Assembly: GCA_036873755.1 (NCBI GenBank)
Contig: JAVTVY010016099.1
Span: 1 to 64,000, forward strand
Source of the DNA: Hanleya hanleyi
Taxonomy: Eukaryota; Mollusca; Polyplacophora; Lepidopleurida; Hanleyidae
DNA length: 64,000 nt
Direction: 5' to 3'
The notes beneath the pieces are model-generated. The model was not told the origin of the DNA. It saw only the letters and a list, made by a program, of their open reading frames with translations, and did no database searches. This document shows positions 9,001-21,173 of this stretch, one piece after another; position 1 is the stretch's first letter, and each line of letters begins with the position of its first letter. Both the position numbers and the translations under genes were made by a program.

Positions 9001-11517
9001 TAATAGAGGTCTGTGAAACGTTCCCTATCTGCCTTGTCGCAGATTTAAAGCTCATAATATGGCTATTTCCTCCATGTTGAGTAACCTACGAGAGATGATC
9101 AATGCATTCAGCAAGCCTAAAGGCTTTTCTTCCTCGTACCTTGAATCGGCCATGCCTCTCAGATCAAAGTCGGTGACAAAGCAGACAGGAAACGTTGTTT
9201 AAATCGGATTCTAGGCCTTAAATGTAGACCTACTTACAGACAAACATAGCCGTGTTAACTTATTTAGAAAGTTCTTATATATTTTTGTGAACACTCATAT
9301 CCTTTCAGGAACTGTTGCTGGCAGAGAAGTGGGCACGTCTGAACAAGGCACCGTTCCCGAAGATCGACCCAACCGTTCTGGACAAGGAAGGCTATAAAGA
9401 ATGCTACATCTTTGAGGACCTTAACGATCCACAGTGCCCCACAGTTATGCATTTCGTACTCGTCAACATCGCCTTCAGAGATCAGAAAAAGCCAGGTACC
9501 GCCAGCTTAATTTTAGCCTAACGCACGAAATATCTGGTATCATCTCAGACACACGGTTCGGTGCAAATTCATTGTTGCGATCGGTCTACACTCTCAAAAT
9601 CAAAATGCTGCACACCTTCTTGGACGTCCACATAGGAGGTGTGGTATTTCTGAATCTCTGAGTAGTTTTCATCCCTCGTTTTGAAAACTAGACTCAAAAG
9701 ATAAAACGAAAAACCATCAGTTTAAAGAGCAATAGCACACATATTGTAAATATGCAGGAACGAGCACTTTCCAATTAGTAGTAAAATAAGTAATAACAAT
9801 TATTTTTCTATGTGACTGCTTTGGAAATCGGATTTTAGTCAACGGCTCCAAAAACAAAAGCCAAGCTGGGGACAGTGCATGATGTGACGTTAAAAGAAAG
9901 CACTGTAATGCCAGCGACGTAAATTTAGAACTCAACACAACTTTCAAACCAACGATCGACGTCGATAACTATGACGTTCGGAATGTCGTTACGTAATATC
10001 CCAACTTAACATAGGGGCAGTCTTCAGCTTCCTTTTCTGTTTTGTTTTTGACCAATTGAATAAAATCAGATTTCCAAAGCATTCACATAGAAAAGTAATT
10101 GTTGTTATCACGGACATCCATTACCAACTGGACAGCTTGGCGGCTAAGTGTTAATTCATTCATATTTTCAATATAAGTGCATTTTAGCTCTTTAGTTCTT
10201 TGAGAATGTAGAACATTTGCGTCAATGAAAAGCGGTTTTTGTGGACATATGCACCACTTATTGACCATGACAGTACTGACCAATAGCCCAATTCGGATAG
10301 GGTTTTATCTGTTTTGTTCCAGTGAGGGCGTGGTAGTGCAGAGAACTTCCGGTAATACAATTATCTTTCTAATGTGCACGTATACAGGATGTATCTGTTC
10401 ATGCAAAAAATCTAAACAGAATAGTTTTTCAAACACATTTTCTGGAATAGTTTATCAATATATTATTCAACATAATTGCGGGTGCCTCTGGTGAAAGTAA
10501 AATCGAGTTGACTACTTCCCGAAAGCAGATTTTCAAACCTCTAACCTTAAAGAGCGGCAGTTATTCAAGGGGAGATCATACACTTTCCGGAAAGGGTTAA
10601 AGAGATATGTAGGCTGCCACCTGTCAATCAGAGAGTATACAAGAAGCTGAACTGTATTGTTAAAGAATTCCACTTTGATATGAAAACGATCTGCGTACCC
10701 GTGTAAAAAGGACAATTTCAAAAATAGCTTTTGTAAGAGTACACAGAGTGCAAATGAAATCATCGTGCAGGAAATATATTAACCTCTGTTCTCCGAAAGC
10801 CATAAAGTCACCGACAGTGAGTGCGAGCTTACAAGACCGCTATTGCTTGCAATATACATTTAGTGAAAATTAGTTCGCTCGCCTTTACTGCTGGAGATTT
10901 GGTGCCCAACTATGAGAGCAGCTTTCATTTTCGCAAGGGGATTTTCCTTAACATTAAAGTTTAAATCCCCCCTCCCCCTATCAACAGAAGAATTCGATCT
11001 AAATGACATCAGTGATAATCATTAATAACTCAATAACTCCCGGGCAAGTACTTCGAAGGTATAACCCGCACTGAGCTTTTGGGGGACAAAATTCTCTGGA
11101 TGATGTTTGGTTTGGTTTTCATTTATTATTGCAGGCATTCCAAGGCAGACGGATGCAGAACGCGAGGTGGGAGATTTTAGTCTGTTTGACGACCCAGATA
11201 GGCCGTATTCTACCTTCAACTTCGCTTATTCCCATAAGGCATTTGATCGGCTAACGCAGCTGACGGAGTTCAATACATTGCTCAACAAGGAATTGGTGCT
11301 AGACTGTATTAGAGACTGCATAATTCGAAGACGGCGCAACTTCCGGCCACCGATAAGGCTCCAGGACGTGAGCAGACTCTTTCTCAAAAGTAAATTCAGG
11401 GAAAAACAGTTAGCCTCCTTTATCAAGTCCTTTGATCAAGACGAAGAGTCGAAGGATGTGGCGCAAAGTCCGACCGGAAGTTCTCTACGTTCGACCGGAA
11501 GTCTGTCGTCGTCTTGA
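2980..11517 (+). CDS. PLA2G4: cytosolic phospholipase A2, PLA2G4A-like, C-terminal 463 residues (7 exons)
   Basis: Spliced coding region: 2980-3094, 3844-3981, 6155-6256, 7588-7875, 8352-8530, 9309-9495, 11135-11517; total 1392 bp, open throughout with matching phases. Group IV cPLA2 cleaves the sn-2 acyl chain of membrane phospholipids, releasing arachidonate for eicosanoids. Diagnostic blocks are [37 protein letters not shown], an acidic Asp/Ser-rich loop, GREGRA-type cap ([16 protein letters not shown]), [20 protein letters not shown] with the catalytic Asp (residue 235 of the fragment), [26 protein letters not shown] and [13 protein letters not shown]. The human MAPK-site context (Ser505) is kept as PFSPF (Ser206 of the fragment). 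The human Ser727 region reads FRPPIRLQ, so that serine is absent. The C2 domain, catalytic Arg and nucleophile Ser exons are not found in 1500-2980; the gene either extends left of the window or is a 5'-truncated copy. Confidence 0.92.
3243..3443 (+). repeat. intronic direct repeat, copy 1
   Basis: A 201-bp block repeated at 3622-3822 with about three differences; the 379-bp spacing fits a recent tandem duplication. Located in the cPLA2 intron between exons a and b. Confidence 0.9.
3622..3822 (+). repeat. intronic direct repeat, copy 2
   Basis: Second copy of the 201-bp block, ending 21 bp before cPLA2 exon b, so the polypyrimidine tract and branch region of that exon lie next to duplicated sequence. 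Confidence 0.9.
3844..3981 (+). CDS. PLA2G4: cPLA2 exon b
   Basis: Acceptor TTTCCAG at 3843, donor GTAAAA at 3982. Joins in frame as H-E-W-M and encodes [19 protein letters not shown], then FGSKFFMG and PLHFLQ. This is one of the most conserved stretches in the cPLA2 family. Confidence 0.92.
4226..4855. mobile_element. palindromic MITE, family 1, copy 1
   Basis: The arms are inverted repeats that begin GTCCATTTTAATTAGTCGTC and continue through TACTTTGGAGC, a TTGTTCTAC block, TATCGATAT and CAAAGTTATTTCAAGCG. The centre carries GTCACAAAGGTCATTG and its inverse. A shorter relative lies at 45986-46397. No coding capacity. Located in the cPLA2 intron between exons b and c. Confidence 0.85.
4856..6154. 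other. cPLA2 intron, right part
   Basis: AT-rich intron. A segment near 5210-5290 is CpG-rich and contains short inverted pieces. The string TTTTTCTCTAGTCGCGTTCAAG near 5437-5458 recurs with small changes near 53339-53360, so it is probably a dispersed repeat. No exon seen. Confidence 0.45.
6155..6256 (+). CDS. PLA2G4: cPLA2 exon c
   Basis: Acceptor TGTTTTAG at 6154, donor GTAAGA at 6257. Encodes [15 protein letters not shown] and then a charged run ([11 protein letters not shown]), equal to the WGSAF block and the start of the variable loop. Confidence 0.88.
6257..7587. other. cPLA2 intron between exons c and d
   Basis: No exon, RNA gene or clear repeat seen. AT-rich intron sequence. Confidence 0.5.
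7588..7875 (+). CDS. PLA2G4: cPLA2 exon d with acidic loop and MAPK-type site
   Basis: Acceptor CCTCAG at 7587. Encodes an Asp/Ser-rich loop ([13 protein letters not shown]), [12 protein letters not shown], then [16 protein letters not shown] and RYPFSPFEV. The donor at 7876 (AAG/GTTGGT) was chosen over GAG/GTGAAA at 7860 because only the former gives the phase needed to join the next exon as S-E-D-T-F-D. Confidence 0.85.
8352..8530 (+). CDS. PLA2G4: cPLA2 exon e with catalytic aspartate
   Basis: Acceptor TTTACAG at 8351, donor GTAGAC at 8531. Encodes [20 protein letters not shown], where VVDGGL holds the catalytic Asp of the Ser/Asp dyad (Asp549 in the human enzyme), then [19 protein letters not shown]. 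Confidence 0.93.
9309..9495 (+). CDS. PLA2G4: cPLA2 exon f
   Basis: Acceptor CTTTCAG at 9308, donor GTACCG at 9496. Encodes [20 protein letters not shown], then EGYKECYIF and [15 protein letters not shown], matching group IVA enzymes nearly residue for residue. Confidence 0.92.
9793..10110. mobile_element. palindromic MITE in the last cPLA2 intron
   Basis: Inverted arms of about 50 bp: TAACAATTATTTTTCTATGTGA and GCTTTGGAAATC on the left answer GATTTCCAAAGC and TCACATAGAAAAGTAATTGT on the right. Non-coding centre. Confidence 0.75.
10498..10615 (+). repeat. dispersed repeat shared with 31437-31525
   Basis: Shares AAATCGA, CCTCTAAC, TTAAAGAGCGG, TTAT.CA.GGG.AGATCA and ACTTTCCGG in the same order with 31437-31525. 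A diverged dispersed family in the last cPLA2 intron. Confidence 0.6.
11135..11517 (+). CDS. PLA2G4: cPLA2 terminal exon
   Basis: Acceptor TTATTGCAG at 11134; stop TGA at 11515-11517. Encodes [20 protein letters not shown], then [15 protein letters not shown] and a basic segment ([11 protein letters not shown]). A Ser/Thr-rich tail ([16 protein letters not shown]) extends past the usual C-terminus and may be a phosphorylated tail. Confidence 0.92.
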
Positions 11518-11639
11518 TGCAAGTTTACTGTGGTGTTACAATTTGGAAAAAAATGTGAACGCTTTCATAAACAATAATTAGACTATTTCCTCCCCTTATA
11601 CCAGTGAAGGATAGTCTGTATAAATATTCAGTTCGTGTC

Positions 11640-12160
11640 CGGTGAATCTGGAAGGTGTTCTCGATTCTGTGTAAATTATGGAACGAGTAATGTCTGTCTT
11701 TTGTCGGGACAAGATAGAACAGTTATATATTACATATGAAAATCAAAACGCAACGTTTTACTTATTTTTATACATAAGGTTTTAATAAACATTTGTGATA
11801 ATTTAGTCATAGAACATTTTCACCAATTTAAAACCTGATTGCCGATATAGTGGCGAATTAAAAATGCATCCATTGGCAAAGTTTGAGGAGCAAGCACGAA
11901 CGACGTTCCTATAATATTTATAATTATAACTGAAGTATTATTTCATAAAAAAAAACAGTTTAAATGATGCTGACGTGGGACATAAAAATCATTTCTCTAA
12001 AAACAGGTTAAAAGTGTGTATTCCTTTTGACACTATAGCTTGCTGTCGCCCACTGACATACCACAAGACAAAAAATTTCAGAGTTTAGACCCCGGACTTC
12101 CCCTTAAAATGGCCCGGATATTGTCACTTGGATTATCCAGTGGGACGTACACAGGGAGGC
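11640..12160 (+). repeat. degenerate dispersed repeat shared with 21760-22230
   Basis: The 3' flank of cPLA2 and 21760-22230 share ordered blocks: CTGGAAG..GTTCTCGATT, GTCTG(T/C)C, AGTGGCGA, TTAAATGATGCT and a TGG.TTATCCA(C/G)TGG(A/G)ACGTA block. They look like two old copies of one element or an old segmental duplication. No reading frame is shared. Confidence 0.5.
11784..11789 (+). terminator. candidate cPLA2 poly(A) signal
   Basis: First clear AATAAA after the cPLA2 stop codon, about 270 bp downstream in an AT-rich stretch. Canonical hexamer; use not demonstrated. Confidence 0.45.
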
Positions 12161-15094
12161 GAAATGTTGATATATATATATGAACAATTGATGTAATATA
12201 TATATTCAAATTCCGCCGCTGTTTACCTAGAGAAGAGCCGTTGTCTGTTGAGCGAACGCCTGTATTTCGACTGACACAATCGGGAAAGGACCCTGTGAAT
12301 CATTTTTCGAATCCGTCCCTCTGCAGATGCACTTGTTTGTTGACAAGATTTTATCACAAAAACACCCAAATTTGTACACGAGCAAATAGGCTACATATTA
12401 TTTTGCCATTCAACTCAATTTAATTCAACATACATTGGAATTTTATAATAAGCAGGTAAAATATGCTGAACAGTCAGTTTTGTTCATTCTTAACATTTTA
12501 ATGTAGGGATTTCCCACCCCAAACCAGTCCAGTATTTATAGGACACGGATGATGTATTCTGCATTATCCCGAAGTATAGTTTTGGTTAAAGTGATTATTT
12601 TTGTGCTGTGATAGGAAATCCCTCGTGTAGAACGCTAAGAAATGACAAAACAGGTTGTTCGACATATTTTGCCTGCTTATTATTTGAAGAGGAACATCCT
12701 TCGAAGCATGTTTAGAAAACCTATATAGTCAAAACTCCAGCACCAGTTGGTTAAACAATGTTGGGACAGACAGACGGGCAGAGCAAACACTTATTGCCCC
12801 CGGGCAACTTCGTAGACGTGGTATAAAAACTGTTGTTGTCATGAAACCAAGTTTTCGAAAAATTACAATAATATGTAACCTATTTTTAGTACAACTTTAG
12901 TGATCTTACAAAAAAAAGTGCGCCTACATGTAGAGGAACATCCTCGCGAGTCAAATGTGTCGATCGATCCGTTAGGATACACTGGCTTGGTTAGTTACCC
13001 ATAGCAGTTCCGGATATAACTAGCTTGATAGGTTTCCCCTAAATCGAACCAATCAATAAGCGCGTTCAGCCAATTCATTACGCCAATCCGCTGCGAGATT
13101 TGATATGTGACCGATTTGAATTTCATCCCTGGCCAAACCACTTTGACGACAGGTTGTTATCGGCATCGAGAGTCAAGATAAAAACCGCAGCCTTGCTAAT
13201 TCAAAACAATCGCGGGGGATAAAATATATCAGAGTGTATAACAGAGGAAAAGACTCAAGAACCGAGTGAAATCACACAAATATCCAGGTAAACCCTCTGC
13301 GAGGATTTAGGATTTACCTAAATAAAATTTTAATGTTAACATAAATGTTAATAAATGTCAATGTTAAAATAAAATGTTTAATGTTTTTTCTTTGAAAATA
13401 ATTCCCCGACACCCCCAAGGATGAACTGAATCCGGTCCCGGGAAATGAAGAGAATTAACTCTGCCTAAATAAATGCTCAAACTGAATTATTTAGCGATTT
13501 TGTTTTATAAATGTATTAAAAGTCGAACGCGACTGATAAATATTACATAGAGATTCGTCCAGTCTATGCCAAGGCATACATGTTGTCTAGCATATCACAA
13601 AGGGGGGGGGGGGGGGGAGGATCGGTGGGTTAAAGAAACATTGTATTCCAGGCATATTAATTAGCTAATTAAACTTAAATGTGAAATACCTTTAACTACC
13701 ATTTCTTTGAAAATAATTTGACTTCTCTCAACTTGGCATGCATTGTCTGTGTTGTCTACAATTAATCTGATGGGGTGTTACCGAATCCTTGATTTCTGCT
13801 TGTGCATATTAGGTTTTAATTAGCGGATTCGCCTCAAATTCTCATTAACTCTTATGTTAATGGTTGTTTTTGTTTTTTGAAATAATTCCGGATTCCCCCC
13901 AAATGTGTTCTCGTGAAGTATTTACATGAATAATATACTCACATTACCAGGGGCTTGTTCTATTGTTCCAGAACTGGTGCTCAAATAACAGTGTTGAAAG
14001 TTCTGGGTGCGACAATAAGGAAGCTAGGCCCTTTGTCAGGCGAACTCTATGGTAGTCTTACTACCATTTGTAATTTAACCGAATGTCGAAGCATCCACCA
14101 CTGACTAATAAGCTAAAATTTTATAATATCTAATTAACCGCTATGATAGGAGGATCAAATTCTGGTGAATAACTCCAATTTGATGGAGATATATTATTTG
14201 TGTATAACAATGATATACAGTTTACCGTGTGTGCGATAACATATTTGGGGGAAAAAGTCTCCCAAAAATGCCATTATTTTCAGAATTGTTTTCCAAATTT
14301 GTGATTGTTTATTATTATGATAAAATAAGCCAAACAACGTAAGACTCTTTATACATCAAAATGTATAGTATGAGGAGCAATATTGGCTGGATATCCGACA
14401 CCAGTAATGAAGTATTGCCTGAATCCGGGTTTCCGGATATGTATCTGAAACAAAATGGGGAGTGAAGCGTGATCCGTTGTCAGCCCCACCTGTAAGTTGA
14501 TTTTCGTTTCTCCCTATGCTCTTAAAGCCGAACAACACCCATAATAATATGAACTAATCAAAGTACTTAAAGTACTGATGTCGGGTTTACTTGCATCAGA
14601 GGGGTTTATTAGTCCCATATTTGTGATCATTTAAGGGAGGAAAGGTGGTGTTCGCTTTACCTAAGGAATCTTCCTCCAGCTGTTCGGTTTGTAGGGCCAA
14701 ACTTTCACTTTTATCAAAATGATATTAAATGGACCATTTTGTACAGCCTATACATGCTGAATTACAAGACACGAAATAATGAAGGGCTGCAGATGCACGA
14801 AAACGGATTTATGGCGCACCATAGGTTCATTGGCTTATTTTCGTATTTTTATGCACTTTTCGGTTCAGATTTTCTTTTTGTTACAAAAATAGGACACCTT
14901 TATCCAAAACCAATTTGAGCAACAAATAATTCTGAAATATTCAGTCTAAATAAGCTGTGTGTATCAAAAATGCATTGAAGACGATTCCCTATATCTAAAG
15001 CTAACACCACCTTTGTGATCTTACAACAAAAGTTCCACGGATCGGTTGTCGATGGACCATGAAGAATGGCGTGACCGCAATATAGAAGGTTTTT
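12161..15094. other. intergenic, no gene seen
   Basis: AT-rich sequence with an (AT)n tract near 12170-12205 and a run of 16 G at 13602-13617. No exon with recognisable homology and no RNA gene seen. Confidence 0.5.
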
Positions 15095-15200
15095 GTGGAT
15101 ACATCTCTATATAGGATGTGTATGCACATTTTTATCTAGAGCATAAAACTTCGACTTTTGTAAAATGTGGATACGCATCCTATATAAGAGATGTATCCAC
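15095..15200. repeat. hairpin with 38-bp arms
   Basis: GTGGATACATCTCTATATAGGA pairs with TCCTATATAAGAGATGTATCCAC across a loop of about 30 bp; the arms extend to AAAATGTGGATACGCA. Probably a small palindromic element. Confidence 0.8.
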
Positions 15201-16830
15201 ATTGTATCCACATTTATATAATTTCCATACTTCTTTAATCTGTGAGAAAATGAATCTACTAAAAGTACATCCAGACAAGAAAATCTTCAGACGTCGCAAT
15301 CTCCGACAAGTTCAGAAAATTCGCTATTCTCCTACTCCACGATCATTTTTCTAACAACTCTTGACTATAAAACAAGATACTGTCATACTCATAGTGTTAT
15401 TTTAAATGCTAAATAATCACGGTTTTACAGAAATGCCTTTAAATTCATATGGATTGGAAAGAAAAACTATAAATCTAGAAAACGAGCCGATCTTATTGGT
15501 TTACACGTTAATAGTATTTCTCTTATGACTAATTCATCGAATAAATTTCATTACTACTACTTTATTTTGGATCAGAGACCAAATCGATAATCATACATTA
15601 TCAAGTTATCCATCTGTACCGCCTGCTGCAAAATGTGAGATTGGACTGCGAGTTACTAAAAACTCGAAACAGTACAAGCGGATCGGATTGATGTGTACAG
15701 AAAGTCGATCTAGGCTTAATTTACAATGACACAAATCAAAAAAGAAGAAGTGGCCTAATGATAGGTCCCATATAGCGCCACAACGCGAACTTTTACATCA
15801 GGCATTGTGAAGTCACTTAATACGTCAACCAGACGACGGAACTTTCAAAGTCCTAGTTCGACATGCGTCTCGTGTGAGCATTTTTCCAGCAGGCACTTAA
15901 CTCCCGGCTAACAAATCAATTTTCAGGTGAGTCGTTGCGCGAACTACATCAATCAAACCTTTGATGAAAACAAAGAAATCGACGTTTTTTCTTAACCACA
16001 ATGGTGCATCATGTATGCATTGTACTACGTACCGGTACAGGTCTTGGTGCATTATCATATTATTTGCACACGTTCTTGCTATATTTGCATCATAATATTT
16101 CGCATTAGTACTATTCAATCTACAATATATCCTTGCAGTCTGGGTGAATATTTGACTGTTTATCCTTCATCCACTCAGGGTGTCAAATGTACATACTATT
16201 GTTACTCTGTTAATTGTTAATTATTCAATTTAATTTGTACTCTGCCTCTTATGGTGTTTGTGCAATAAATACTTGAAATTTACCTGTATTCATCAGCTGC
16301 ACACGAAATCGGTTGTAATACGTAGACTATAATCTACAAAAATTTGTCGCCGGCATGCATGCATCTACATCAATAAGTTTTCTTGTATTGCAATTAAACT
16401 TCGGTACCCAGTGTATGCCAATATCCATACTACTGATTTCTACAAGGATTTTCTCGTTTACGGCTAACATTTTGACCTTCTTTTAAGCCTCAGAATTTGA
16501 ACAGTATGTATGGTGTGAACTCGCTAAATAGCCTGTGCTCGTTGAACTGCGATGGCTACCATGTGCGACAAACCATTCATGGATTGGGTGATGCCATTTG
16601 AAATTGATGGCGTAGTGGATATTTTGGCGTTTTTATTGTTGATATCGTGATATCTGTCAGTGTTTTTGGTATAATTCGTCATTATATATTCCAAACGCCA
16701 GTTTCAATCTTGCAGAAACCTATGTCATAAACAATTACGAAAGATATTCTGGATGTGACTCTCCCATCTAGACTGACAGACCGACGACCTCTTCGAGCTT
16801 TATATTAGGGGATAAGCGGGAGAATAGAAC
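15201..16830. other. intergenic, possible LINE 3' end
   Basis: No gene recognised. Near 16140-16280 the sequence ends in GTGCAATAAATACTTGAA after a short AT-rich tract, a layout often seen at LINE 3' ends, but no reverse transcriptase can be read upstream. Confidence 0.3.
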
Positions 16831-19550
16831 GACAGATCCTGAAGGATCTTGGCGCCCACCATTGTCCAATAATTGTAAGCTAATGACAAGAGGATTTTTT
16901 TGTCCATTGTTACTAAAAACAAACGATCGATTTGTAATTTTGTTTACAGAATTTTGAATCTGAGCGAAAAAGATCGAAAAAGGGACACTGGAAAACACCA
17001 AGATATCATCTTTGTAAGTTTAAGGAGTTTCAAGATTTCTAGAAACTGCACTTATGTCAGTTGTTATAGTACAAGAGAAAAGAGCAAAGTTAGTCGGAAA
17101 GTGAATGTCCGGAGGATCATTTGTCTTCGTTTTGTAGTATTTTTTTTTGCACGTGTCATCATTGGGTACTGGAAGCGAAGACAAATGTCTTTGACCCTTT
17201 GGCATGAGCTATGAAACAGACTTAAGATTTTATAATTGGGAACGAATGCGCAGTAATGTTGAAACTTCGAAAGTGTCTGAATCCTGATTATCTCCCTTGG
17301 ATCGAAACACGCAGTAGTCTAAAGTTGTCGAGTTGTAACGTTGTGTCACAAGAGTGACGTCCCTTCATGTAGCCGACCTGTCGGCAGACGAAACAGTTCA
17401 CTGGACTAAGAAAACTGATTTAAAATTTGAAGAAATACATTTTAATTCCGAATTATTTGAACTCCTTGATATGGAAGGTGAAGGTATGGATATTCTCTAT
17501 AGTCACTATATAGAATATGTCCCACTGTTTGATCCGCCGACTCGTGTGATGCAACGTCACAACTCGGGAATACCGTATTAATTATAAGCGTAACTTGGTT
17601 TTTCGAATCGGACCAAAAAAAGGTATCTTGCACAACTAGACCCCAAGGGGAACCTATTTTCCAAATTTGAGAAAGATCCAATCAGTAGTTCCTGAGAAAT
17701 CGCAATAACAAAGTTGCATGGGAAGATCCAAGATGGCTGCCTGATGGACATATTGAATTTTGGAATCGGACCAGAAAAGGTATCTTGCACAACTAGACCA
17801 CAAGGGGAACCTGTGTACCAAATTTGACAAAGATCCAATCAGTAGTTCCTGAGAAATCGCAATAACAAAGTTGCATGGGAAGATCCAAGATGGCTGCCTG
17901 ATGGACATATTGAATTTTGGAATCGGACCAGAAAAGTGTTTTGCACAACTAGACCCTAAGGGGAACCTGTGTACCAAATTTGAGAAAGATCCATGCAGTA
18001 GTTCCTGAGAAATCGCGATAATAAGATTTTATGGGGAAATCTAAGATGGCTGCCTGGTGGCCATATTGGATTTTCGAGTCGGACCAGAAAAAATATCTTG
18101 CACAACTAGATCCCAAGGGGAACCCGTGTACCGAATTTGGGAAAGATCCATGCAGTAGTTCCTTAGAAATCGCGATAACAAGGTTTCCTGGGGAAATCCA
18201 AGATGGTCGCCTTATGGCCATATTGGATTTTCGAATCGGACCACAAAAGGAAAGATCCATGCAGTAATTCCTGAGAAATCGCGATAAGAAGGTTTCATGC
18301 GGAAATCCAATTTTCAAATCGGACCAGATAATGTATCTTGCACAACTAGATCCCAAGGGGAACCTGTGTACCGAATTTGGGAAAGATCCATGCAGTAGTT
18401 CCTGAGAAATCGCGATAACAAGGTTTCATGGGGAAATCCAAGATGGTCGACTTGTGGCCATATTGGATTTTCGAATCGGACCAGAAAAGGTATCTTGCAC
18501 AACTAGACGCCAAGGGGAACATGTGTACCAAATTTGAGAAAGATCCATGCAGTAGTTCCCGAGAAATCGCGATAACAAGGTTTCATGGGAAAAGCCAAGA
18601 TGGCCGCCTTGTGGCCAAATTGGATTTTCGAATCGGACCAGAAAAGGTATCTTGCACAACTGGATCACAAGGGGAACAGATTCGCCTTAGGGTTTAGTTG
18701 TGGTCGAAAATCCAAGTTACGCTTCAATTTCATACGGTATTCCCGAGTTGTGACGTTGCATCAAGAGTCAGCGGATCAAACGGTGGGGCATATTCTATAT
18801 ATTGAGTATAGAGAATATCCATACCTTATATATCAAGGATTTCAAATGATTCCGAATTATAATGTATTTCTTCACATTTTAAATCCGTTTACTTTAGTCC
18901 ATGCCGTTGCAAGTGAACTGCCGACCAGTCGGCACTCTTGTGATGCAACGTCACAACTCGACAACTGTAGACTACTGCGGGTTTCGATCCAAGGGAGATA
19001 ATCAGGATTCAGACACTTTCAAAGTTTCAATATTACTGCTGCACGGACCGGATTCCGTCTGTATTAAGTTGTGTACCATCTTACTATTTTCGAGCATCGT
19101 ATCTTAAAAGAGATATATCAAACTAGCACAGTAAATAGAACAGAATTAGCGTTTGTTCCTGATTATAAAATCTTTGGTATATTTCAAAGCTCATGCCAAT
19201 TTGTCAAAGAGATTTGTCTTTGCTTCCAGTACCCAATGACACGTGCAAAAAACAAGAACAAAAATAAAAAAACATCCAATACGAAGATACAGGCTCCTCC
19301 GGACATTCACTTTCAGACTAACTTTGCTCATTTCACTTGTACTATAACAACCGACATCAAGTAAGTTTCTAGAAATCTTGAAACTCCTGAAACATATAAA
19401 GATAATATCTTGGTGTTTTCTAGTGTCCGTTTTCGATCTTTTTCGCTCAAATTCGAAACAATCGTGTGTTCTTAGTAACAATGGACAAAAAGTGTCATTA
19501 TCTTACAATTATCGGACAATAGTGGGCGTCAAGATCCTTCAGGATCTCTC
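16831..19550. mobile_element. foldback element 1 with tandem core
   Basis: Long inverted arms (16831-17596 and 18713-19550) run from AGATCCTGAAGGATCTTG at one edge to its complement at the other. Matching blocks include ACACCAAGATAT, ACTTTGCTC, GGGTACTGGAAGC, CGAAAGTGTCTGAATCCTGA and CTCGGGAATACCGTA. Between the arms are tandem units of 156-160 bp. This is the structure of a foldback-type DNA element, with no transposase visible. Arms differ by many substitutions and small indels, so the copy is old. Confidence 0.85.
17597..18712 (+). repeat. 156-160 bp tandem core of foldback element 1
   Basis: About seven units marked by AATCGGACCAGAAAAGG, CTTGCACAACTAGA, AAGGGGAACC, GAAAGATCCA, CAGTAGTTCCTGAGAAATCG and CCAAGATGG. 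Spacing of the GGACCAG mark is 160, 160, 156, 156, 83, 157 and 158, so one unit is half deleted. Open frames through it are by-products of the repeat. Confidence 0.9.
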
Positions 19551-20242
19551 GTAATCAATTATATGTTCATATACGCATTTATTCATGTTTAGTAGATAGG
19601 CATAATTACTTTTGCTTGTTACGAAGTTTAAATTGGTGTAATTAATCAACAATGTTTTCGTTGAATTTTAAAACGCTTGTCAGTAAACAACCTCCGGCTC
19701 AGACTCATAAAACTGACCGATTTAACAGGTCTCGCAACAAAAGAAAAGTCGATCAACCGGACTTTCATTCAACTCCAAATCCAGTTTTATTGCAAGGCGA
19801 TATGACGACACTATATCCCGTTGGCACTAATGTATGCACAGTTTATTGGTTTTAAAATCCCTCAACCGACTCTGCTGAGAAATGAGATGTCGGCCATCTT
19901 CATTACGTATGCATAGCGAGACAAAACCAAGATCCCGATCATCTTGGTGTTTCACGCATAACCAGTGTACTAGATTTGAACAGATTCAGTCATTTGTCTT
20001 GTGACGTATCAAAACCGATCTTCGCAGCTTGATAAATTTTGCTTGTTTGCTTCGTATTCGCAGCACATACAATTTCCAGATTTGTACTAAAATTAAAGCT
20101 AATCCTTGGACAATAAATTCACCAGGTGCATTGACGCGTAGTTCTCTGTCCGATTTGCAGTTCGTTATTCTGGTCCTTTTTCCAGACTTCTTAGAAAATA
20201 TTTTTGTTCGATGATAACTGGACTATTTCGTCCTGAGTTGCC
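19551..20242. other. no certain gene
   Basis: Contains an open frame at 19652-19855 with a basic stretch (SRNKRKVD), but no homology or splice context supports it. Otherwise AT-rich. Confidence 0.4.
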
Positions 20243-21173
20243 ACAATTATCATAAATATAAGCATCATGGTCCTTTCTTGGGGTAGTAAGATAATTATCA
20301 TAAATATAAGCATCATGGTCCTTTCTTGGAGTAGTAAGATAATTATCATAAATATAAGCATCATGGTCCTTTCTTGGGGTAGTAAGATAATTATCATAAA
20401 TATAAGCATCATGGTCCTTTCTTGGGGTAGTAAGATAATTATATATATAAGCATCATGGTCCTTTCTTGGGGTAGTGAGATAATTATCATAAATATAAGC
20501 ATCATGGTCCTTTCTTGGGGTAGTAAGATAATTATCCTAAATATAAGCATCATGGTCCTTTCTTGAGTTGCGAGATAATTATCATAAATATAAGCATCAT
20601 GATCCTTTCTTGGGGTAGTAAGATAATTATCATAAATATAAGCATCATGGTCCTTTCTTGGGATAGTAAAATAATTATCATAAATATAAGCATCATGGTC
20701 CTTTCTTGGAGTAGTAAGATAATTATCATAAATATAAGCATCATGGTCCTTTCTTGGGGTAGTAAGATAATTATCATAAATATAAGCATCATGGTCCTTT
20801 CTTGGGATAGTAAAATAATTATAAATATAAGCATCATGGTCCTTTCTTGGGGTAGTAAGATAATTATCATAAATATAAGCACCATGGTCCTTTCTTGAGG
20901 TAGTAAGATAATTATAAATATAAGCACCATGGTCCTTTCTTGGGGTAGTAAGATAATTATCATAAATATAAGCATCATGGTCCTTTCTTGAGGTATAAGC
21001 ATCATGGTCCTTTCTTGAGGTAGTAAGATAATTATAAATATAAGCATCATGGTCCTTTCTTGGGGGGTAGTAAGATAATTATCATAAATATAAGCATCAT
21101 GGTCCTTTCTTGAGGTAGTAAGATAATTATAAATATAAGCATCATGGTCCTTTCTTGTGGTAGTAAGATAATT
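20243..21173 (+). repeat. 48-bp minisatellite, about 20 units
   Basis: Unit of 48 bp (AATATAAGCATCATGGTCCTTTC, then TTGGGGTAGTAAGATAATTATCAT) repeated about 20 times, with some units shortened. Since 48 is divisible by three, the same 16-residue pattern is open on both strands for over 100 codons. This is an arithmetic effect with no sign of a real protein. Confidence 0.93.

Noticed and set aside
17354..19001. Multiple open frames of 60-138 codons in foldback element 1
   Set aside because: All lie in tandem core or inverted arms, differ between units and have no recognisable domain.
20191..21050. Repetitive frames encoding a 16-residue unit with Ile-rich sequence
   Set aside because: The unit of 48 bp is divisible by three, so open frames are automatic; both strands are equally open.
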